20,286 nt of DNA, from positions 1-20,286 of IMG/VR virus record IMGVR_UViG_3300009154_000362; one strand, given 5' to 3'. Positions 13,360-17,755 of the stretch are shown here, piece after piece. Each line of letters starts with the position of its first letter. The stretch's first letter is position 1. The position numbers and the translations under genes are program-made. Under the pieces are notes generated by a model, which saw nothing but the letters and a program-made list of their open reading frames with translations, had not been told where the DNA came from and ran no database searches. This stretch comes from a virus.

Positions 13360-14013
13360 TTATAGTTCTAGTGAGTCCCGAAGTGAGGGGAAGTATTGTG
13401 TTATCTGGTACCACGCGTCTGTTGCTATCGCCCTGTGCTCTTTCTGCGTGCCGCTAGCCATGCGTAGCTCGCAGTAGTGTATCCAACTTCTAAGAGAACC
13501 AGCCATATAAAGACGAGAGACAGTAAGGCCTTCTGGCAGAACTGCACGAGCTTGTTCTTTTGCAATACCATTACGAATTGCCCATTCATATTCTTTTTGT
13601 GCATATTCAATTACTATCTTTTGACGCTCATTCCAACCGTGTTTGAGCTCTGGATCGTCTTTAACTTCAATCGAGTTCTGTCTGTTTTTTGGATCTTGCA
13701 AACGGGCCTCACGAGTGACGAACCCGAGGTCGCTGGTCGGATCTGCATAGCGCTGACTGAACTCCTGGAATGAGAATGAACGATGACGTAGGATCTGACG
13801 AGCGATGTCGCGAGTCGTATTTATCTCCATGGTAATGTGAACCATCTCAAATGGAGACCAGTGCTTGTTCTTTATGAGATACTTGAGGAGCTTCTGAGAG
13901 GTCTCCCTGTTGTTCTGATTGGATGGGTTGGATACCCGCGCGACGTAGGCTATGAAGTCGTCTACGTCCATATTGAGTGGTCTAGTTAAAGCAATGATAT
14001 CAGCTGTGTTCAT
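13360..14013 (-). CDS. thyX: flavin-dependent thymidylate synthase ThyX
   Basis: 217 aa from ATG 14013. The ThyX signature is RHRSFSFQEFSQRY (76-89), matching RHRxxSxNExSxRY except that the usual Asn is Gln; LRSWIHYCELR near the C-terminus is the second conserved block. It converts dUMP to dTMP using methylene-tetrahydrofolate, FAD and NADPH. The GTG at 14064, which overlaps primase, is rejected: ATG 14013 has AAGAGAG just upstream and gives a normal length. It is the first gene after the perfect promoter at 14113-14141 and precedes nrdA, so dTMP and dNDP supply are co-expressed. Confidence 0.93.
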   Translation of the reverse strand: MNTADIIALTRPLNMDVDDFIAYVARVSNPSNQNNRETSQKLLKYLIKNKHWSPFEMVHITMEINTTRDIARQILRHRSFSFQEFSQRYADPTSDLGFVTREARLQDPKNRQNSIEVKDDPELKHGWNERQKIVIEYAQKEYEWAIRNGIAKEQARAVLPEGLTVSRLYMAGSLRSWIHYCELRMASGTQKEHRAIATDAWYQITQYFPSLRDSLEL

Positions 14014-14048
14014 CTTGTCTCTCTTGAATAGTTCTAATTGCAAGCTCA

Positions 14049-15083
14049 CTAAGCCCTCCTCCACCTCTGCAGCGCCATCTTAGCCTGCAGGTCCCTGTAA
14101 GTATTCTGGTCTATTATATACCGAATGAAGTCGGATGTCAACCCCGCCATCACCATGTCGTTGATGTCCTTGTGCTCGAGGTTCTCAGGCCAGATGCAGA
14201 CACCGTAGCCCTGCATGATCGCCTTGTCGATCTTCTTTATCGTATCGACCGACCTAGGCTCGTTGTCGTACACCACTACCAAGGAAGACTTATGTACGGA
14301 TAGAAGAGTACCGAGAGCAGAAACAAGATCACCGCCAGCAGTAGCAATACTATTAGGGATAAACATAGAATCAATTGGACCCTCCATCACGTAAGTCGTC
14401 TTATCGAAGTTGACGGTGTCGAGCCCATAGACCTTGGGCTGCGTGTCATCTACCACTATTGTTATATATTTGGTCTTGGACTTAGGGTTCATAGAGCGCC
14501 CCTGGAACGCATGCATCTTCTGGTCTCTATTTAAGAATGGAATAAGGAGTCTGGTCTCATCGCGCTCTAGTACAGAACCCTCGAACTTACCAGGTATGAT
14601 CTCATTGGACCATGCAAAGAAGTTAGTGCACTTGAACAGCTTTGCATGATATGGATTAGGGATATTACGATCTACAACGTACTTCTTCATACTGTCGTCA
14701 GGAGACAGCTGACTGATCTTCTTGAGGCCCTTGAACGGGCTGGACTTCATGAAAACTGGAGGCTTCATCTTCTTGACAAAGTCCTCGAGATCTACCTGCT
14801 GAGGTGACTTCTCCTCGCGCATCTTCTCCATAACGTACTCGTTGTAGAGAGACTGGTCTATAGACCTGATGAAGTTGGGAACGTTGGTGGATACGCTGCA
14901 GTTGAAGCAGTGGTACGTGAGTCTACCCTTGGTCGTGTAGATATTGCCTCTGGCCTTGCGCTTGTCAGTCTGACTGTCGCCGCATACTGGACACGAGAAG
15001 TTGTACCTGCCAGATCCCTTCCGCTTGAAGTTCCTCAGTCTACCGGATACCAATCCTATGTACTTCTCTTCTAACCAACTCAT
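14049..15083 (-). CDS. 61: DNA primase, DnaG/T4 gp61 type
   Basis: 344 aa (T4 gp61 is 342). The zinc ribbon spans about 31-62: CPVC (31-34) and HCFNC (58-62). The TOPRIM domain has MEGPIDSMF (233-241, Glu234) and VVYDNEPRS (270-278, Asp273 and Glu275). It makes RNA primers on the lagging strand, normally with a gp41-type helicase that is not in this window. It is driven by the extended -10 promoter at 15117-15144. The 3' end contains the perfect promoter for the ThyX-Nrd operon, so the coding sequence is constrained there for two reasons. Confidence 0.93.
   Translation of the reverse strand: MSWLEEKYIGLVSGRLRNFKRKGSGRYNFSCPVCGDSQTDKRKARGNIYTTKGRLTYHCFNCSVSTNVPNFIRSIDQSLYNEYVMEKMREEKSPQQVDLEDFVKKMKPPVFMKSSPFKGLKKISQLSPDDSMKKYVVDRNIPNPYHAKLFKCTNFFAWSNEIIPGKFEGSVLERDETRLLIPFLNRDQKMHAFQGRSMNPKSKTKYITIVVDDTQPKVYGLDTVNFDKTTYVMEGPIDSMFIPNSIATAGGDLVSALGTLLSVHKSSLVVVYDNEPRSVDTIKKIDKAIMQGYGVCIWPENLEHKDINDMVMAGLTSDFIRYIIDQNTYRDLQAKMALQRWRRA
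14113..14141 (-). promoter_or_regulatory. perfect sigma70 consensus promoter inside the primase 3' end
   Basis: TTGACA (14136-14141), a 17-base spacer and TATAAT (14113-14118) lie within the primase coding sequence, about 100 bases before the thyX ATG. Both hexamers match the consensus exactly. It probably drives thyX, nrdA, the two small ORFs, nrdB and the HNH gene. A short CCGA/TCGG inverted pair lies in the spacer. Confidence 0.75.
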
Positions 15084-15116
15084 TCAACGTATCCTATTCT
15101 CACTGACCATAGTATG

Positions 15117-15144
15117 ATTATACCACAGTCAGAAAAAATGTACA
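15117..15144 (-). promoter_or_regulatory. extended -10 promoter for primase
   Basis: TGTACA (15139-15144, 4 of 6), a 16-base spacer and TATAAT (15117-15122) preceded by TGG, i.e. the extended TGnTATAAT form. The primase ATG is about 34 bases after the -10. It lies in the 74-base gap, the largest in the window. The weaker -35 is offset by the TG motif. Confidence 0.7.
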
Positions 15145-15157
15145 CTGTTATTTTTGG

Positions 15158-15565
15158 CTAGTGCACTAGTATTTTGAAATAGTTTGCTAAGTATGACAGT
15201 ACCCAAGTTATCGTGATACCACCTCCAATAGCCATCCAGATGTATCTCTCCATCTGGGTTATTCTCTCGTTCAACTTGCTATGTTGAGAAGTCGATTCCT
15301 CGCGGAGCTTCTTGATCTCATCTATAATACCATTATCTTGAGATCTCATGGTGTTGTATACCCCGTCTATCTTACTGTCTAGATCCCTGCGTCTCTGTTC
15401 TACCAGTTCTTCTATATAGTCGTGGTGCTTCTCGTGCTGACCTAGTCTCTGCTCGTGGACCGCGAGCATCTGCTTTATATCTACTGACACCTCGGTTAGA
15501 CGCTCTATTACGCTTTCCATTCTATCTATTCTCGGATTTACTACGTCTAGAACTTGAATTGTCAT
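15158..15565 (-). CDS. coiled-coil protein with C-terminal membrane helix
   Basis: 135 aa. About residues 10-105 are a long heptad-rich helix with many charged residues (ERLTEVSVDIKQML, IDEIKKLREES, SKLNERITQMERY). Residues about 109-128 (YIWMAIGGGITITWVLSYLA) form one membrane span, leaving a very short C-terminus, so it is a tail-anchored protein. The layout recalls XhlA-like haemolysin/holin accessory proteins, but I cannot confirm the family. The gene follows a 55-aa ORF by one base and AGGA is 7 bases upstream. The stop lies in a CTAGTGCACTAG palindrome (15158-15169). Confidence 0.65.
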   Translation of the reverse strand: MTIQVLDVVNPRIDRMESVIERLTEVSVDIKQMLAVHEQRLGQHEKHHDYIEELVEQRRRDLDSKIDGVYNTMRSQDNGIIDEIKKLREESTSQHSKLNERITQMERYIWMAIGGGITITWVLSYLANYFKILVH

Positions 15566-15566
15566 G

Positions 15567-15734
15567 TCATGATCCTACTGGTAGCTGTCGCTTTAGTATC
15601 ACGCGAAGAGGCTGCTTTTTCTTCTGAAGTGGCTTGAGAAGTAGAGGATCAAATGTCTGTATCGGGCCCGATGTAGAACTCGAAGGACCCATTTGATTTG
15701 CTGGTACTACAGCGCCGTCTTCTTCTTTAATCAT
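15567..15734 (-). CDS. small conserved phage protein (55 aa)
   Basis: The ATG at 15734 shares one base with the upstream stop (TGATG); AAGGA is 7 bases before it. The ORF reads MIKEEDGAVVPANQMGPSS, then GPIQTFDPLLLKPLQKKK and a basic end QLPVGS. The acidic start, V-P-A-N-x-x-G and Ser/Gly stretch resemble the many small P-A-N-x-x-G proteins of marine T4-like phages, whose function is unknown. The downstream coiled-coil gene begins one base after its stop. It fills the space between its neighbours completely, so it is likely real. Confidence 0.6.
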   Translation of the reverse strand: MIKEEDGAVVPANQMGPSSSTSGPIQTFDPLLLKPLQKKKQPLRVILKRQLPVGS

Positions 15735-16123
15735 CAGATATTCCTTAGTACTCTAATTACATTCTCATCCATGACTATGGCATCAGTGCTTATGATCGCC
15801 TCATCTCCTACATTATATATCTTTTCAGGAAGAACATTGAGTAGAATCAAGAAAGGCTTGATATATGTCATCTGCTTCTTGACTTTCAAGTATAGTATCT
15901 TGCAGAGGTACTCTGGAGCAAATACATTGCTGAGCACTATCAGGTGATTCAGTATGAGTCTCTCTTTAAGCTCACCGGTATCTATGTATCTCGTTATCAG
16001 CTTCTTGATGTACTTTATTCGCTTTAAGTCCTCGAGAAACTCCTCTGTGGAATTCAACTGAGGATTATCGTAGTGCTTTGCGCAGTATATCAAGAAGTTA
16101 TCATCAGTCAATTTTTCACTCAT
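15734..16123 (-). CDS. conserved T4-like phage protein (129 aa)
   Basis: The sequence has DDNFLIYCAKHYDNPQ, then EEFLEDLKRIKYIKKLITRYIDTGELKERLILNHLIVLSNVFAPE, a pattern I know from marine T4-like phages as a conserved protein of unknown function. It is helical and soluble. The start overlaps the preceding structural gene by 4 bases (ATGA), so it sits inside a virion gene block and may assist assembly (inference). A promoter-like element lies within its first 40 bases (16084-16111). Confidence 0.6.
   Translation of the reverse strand: MSEKLTDDNFLIYCAKHYDNPQLNSTEEFLEDLKRIKYIKKLITRYIDTGELKERLILNHLIVLSNVFAPEYLCKILYLKVKKQMTYIKPFLILLNVLPEKIYNVGDEAIISTDAIVMDENVIRVLRNI
16084..16111 (-). promoter_or_regulatory. 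possible internal promoter at start of the 129-aa gene
   Basis: TTGACT (16106-16111), a 16-base spacer and TATACT (16084-16089), each 5 of 6, lie inside coding sequence. They could give extra expression of the 55-aa and coiled-coil genes. The coding context makes chance plausible. Confidence 0.3.
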
Positions 16124-16479
16124 GCCCAGCTATTAATAGCAGCCCTCGCCCATGTGTTTGCGGCTATACAAACATATATGTAGTTTGTATCAAAGGCAAT
16201 CTGACCTGTTTTACCAACCGATGTGCTATTTGATGGAGCCGCTTTGTTTAGATTTACGCTCAGAAAACCAGAACTGGTGTTTATGTATAAATTATCGCCA
16301 ACTATAACAGTTCCTCTTGTATTAGAAGAAGCATATGGCAGAGAGTTTGCTAAGTTAGTGAGAGCTATAGTGCGCGCAGACGCGCTGCCGCTGGCATTGG
16401 CTAGTATAACTAGCCTGTCTGTGCCAGCAGCAGAGTTCGTCGTCGGAAGTGCCGATAACTTCTTCTGGTCGTTTGCCAT
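16120..16479 (-). CDS. small structural protein, fibre/decoration-like
   Basis: 119 aa, Ser/Ala/Thr/Asn-rich with no catalytic motif. MANDQKKLSALPTTNSA, GTDRLVIL, GDNLYINTSSGFLSVNL and VGKTGQIAFDTNYIYVCIAANTWARAAI give alternating short strands typical of phage tail-fibre or head-decoration tips, where GQIAFDTNYIYVCI...W resembles the repeating end unit of many marine phage fibre proteins. AGGAG precedes the ATG by 8 bases. It stands 16 bases after a larger structural gene. The virion location is inferred from composition and context. Confidence 0.6.
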   Translation of the reverse strand: MANDQKKLSALPTTNSAAGTDRLVILANASGSASARTIALTNLANSLPYASSNTRGTVIVGDNLYINTSSGFLSVNLNKAAPSNSTSVGKTGQIAFDTNYIYVCIAANTWARAAINSWA

Positions 16480-16495
16480 TATTTAACTCCTTCTA

Positions 16496-17491
16496 TCAGG
16501 AGTCTAGGAAGATAACGTCTTCCGCATCAGCAGTCGTAGCAGGAGCTGCACCAGCTTGAATACCGGTCTGAGCACCAAGAGATCCCATGGCAACTAGAAC
16601 TTCATAGTGTACACGTCCGGCGCGGCCGCCAGAACCTTCTGTACGAAGAACCCAACCGGCATGCGCGACGCCATTGTTCTTTCCGCCGCCGACTGTTACG
16701 TCACCAACTGCTGTATCTCCTTGAATCGTATGTACCTCACCGGTAGCCGTAGTTCTAGCGTCGGTGATGTCAATATTAGCTCCACCCTTTGCTGTCGCGA
16801 GGGCGATAGTAGTGGTGTTTGCGAATGAGACATAGTAGTACGTATTACCCGAGAGAGGAGCAATTGGCGTATTGCTCGTAGGAACTGCGTAGTACAGTCT
16901 ATCGCCAACCTGCCACTTTGAGTTGGCGGTTGATACTGCGATTGTGTCAGTGGTATTGCTGAATCCGACTGAGTTGGCCGTGATGTTGATAGCAGCAGGA
17001 GCCGCTATAGTGATATTTGGAGGGCTGATGTATCCAGAGCCAGCAGTTGAGATGTTAAGCTGCGTGATCTTACCTGCAAGCGTAGTTGAGTTTGCGAAGG
17101 CGTTTACTACACCAGACGATCCACCCTGCACTACTGTTACTGTAACCGCAGCGTTCGCGCCGTATCCCGAACCAGAAGATACTACGATGGCTGTAGCGAG
17201 ACCACCTGAGTTTATTCCGGCCTCGATAACATCTACGCCAAAGGCTCCAACAGCCTTACCTGGTATGAATGCGCTCTGTGTAGTATTGCCAAACATAGTG
17301 GAATCTACGGCAGCGCGTGAGCCCGCCGAGGTATTACCATAGTGAGCATTTGCCCCATCGACGCGTACTGATGTATTTCCGCCGCCAGCCTTGACGAGCG
17401 TGTTTATTCCAATCGGACAACCATTAGATGTCTCCTTGGTAGTTGTACTATTGGCAGTGACCGCCTGGTCGTTTCTACCCCATTGTGCCAT
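16496..17491 (-). CDS. virion structural protein with GSGY beta modules
   Basis: 331 aa, Gly/Ala/Thr/Asn-rich. It opens MAQWGRNDQAVTANS, as in a family of marine T4-like virion proteins. Two similar modules carry GSGY (107-110 and 151-154), each with alternating strands around (ATAIVVSSGSGY, TQLNISTAGSGY). A third part (195-242) has VGDRLYYAVP and YYYVSF, and the C-terminal part has GWVLRTEGSGGRAGRVHYEVLV (280-301). It is probably a head or tail surface protein. AGGAG is 9 bases before the ATG and an AATAAATA element lies about 35 bases upstream, fitting late expression. Confidence 0.7.
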   Translation of the reverse strand: MAQWGRNDQAVTANSTTTKETSNGCPIGINTLVKAGGGNTSVRVDGANAHYGNTSAGSRAAVDSTMFGNTTQSAFIPGKAVGAFGVDVIEAGINSGGLATAIVVSSGSGYGANAAVTVTVVQGGSSGVVNAFANSTTLAGKITQLNISTAGSGYISPPNITIAAPAAINITANSVGFSNTTDTIAVSTANSKWQVGDRLYYAVPTSNTPIAPLSGNTYYYVSFANTTTIALATAKGGANIDITDARTTATGEVHTIQGDTAVGDVTVGGGKNNGVAHAGWVLRTEGSGGRAGRVHYEVLVAMGSLGAQTGIQAGAAPATTADAEDVIFLDS

Positions 17492-17525
17492 CTTAGTGTT
17501 CTCCTTGTAAGAATAAGCTTTTGAT

Positions 17526-17533
17526 TATTTATT
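17526..17533 (-). promoter_or_regulatory. late-promoter-like AATAAATA element
   Basis: AATAAATA on the minus strand, close to T4 late TATAAATA, overlaps the stop of the 74-aa gene and ends 34 bases before the ATG of the structural protein. No TTGACA box accompanies it. This position suits a gp55-type late promoter, but the element is short and AT-rich gaps can give it by chance. Confidence 0.35.
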
Positions 17534-17753
17534 CATCATCGAGGGTTAACATATCGAGAAGATACTGTGATTTCTTACCTATTGGCTTTACTTTACCATT
17601 GACAATCAACACGTGATCTTCAGAAGCACTCGAGCTAGAATTCTCGCGATTCTTGATGAAGTCGCTTGTATTCTTTGCTCGAGCCTGCTGCTCTATTAGT
17701 CTTGCCATCTCGTCTGCAGAGATGTTATTCGCACTACCGATAGATATAGCCAT
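17529..17753 (-). CDS. hypothetical 74-aa protein in virion block
   Basis: Helical N-terminus (SADEMARLIEQQARAKNTSDF), a Ser-rich linker (SSSSASED) and a short C-terminal part (VLIVNGKVKPIGKKSQYLLDML) ending DDE. No family is recognised. It starts 2 bases after the giant structural gene, so it is likely co-transcribed, and precedes a structural protein. A small virion or assembly protein is a guess from context only. Confidence 0.5.
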   Translation of the reverse strand: MAISIGSANNISADEMARLIEQQARAKNTSDFIKNRENSSSSASEDHVLIVNGKVKPIGKKSQYLLDMLTLDDE

Positions 17754-17755
17754 TT

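Noticed and set aside
14014-14064. GTG 14064 as the ThyX start
   Set aside because: It would overlap primase by 16 bases and add a sequence not expected in ThyX; ATG 14013 has a purine-rich site in place.
15158-15169. CTAGTGCACTAG palindrome as a terminator or operator
   Set aside because: It allows only a 4-bp stem with a 4-base loop, with no T-tract. It contains the stop codon of the coiled-coil gene and has no second copy.
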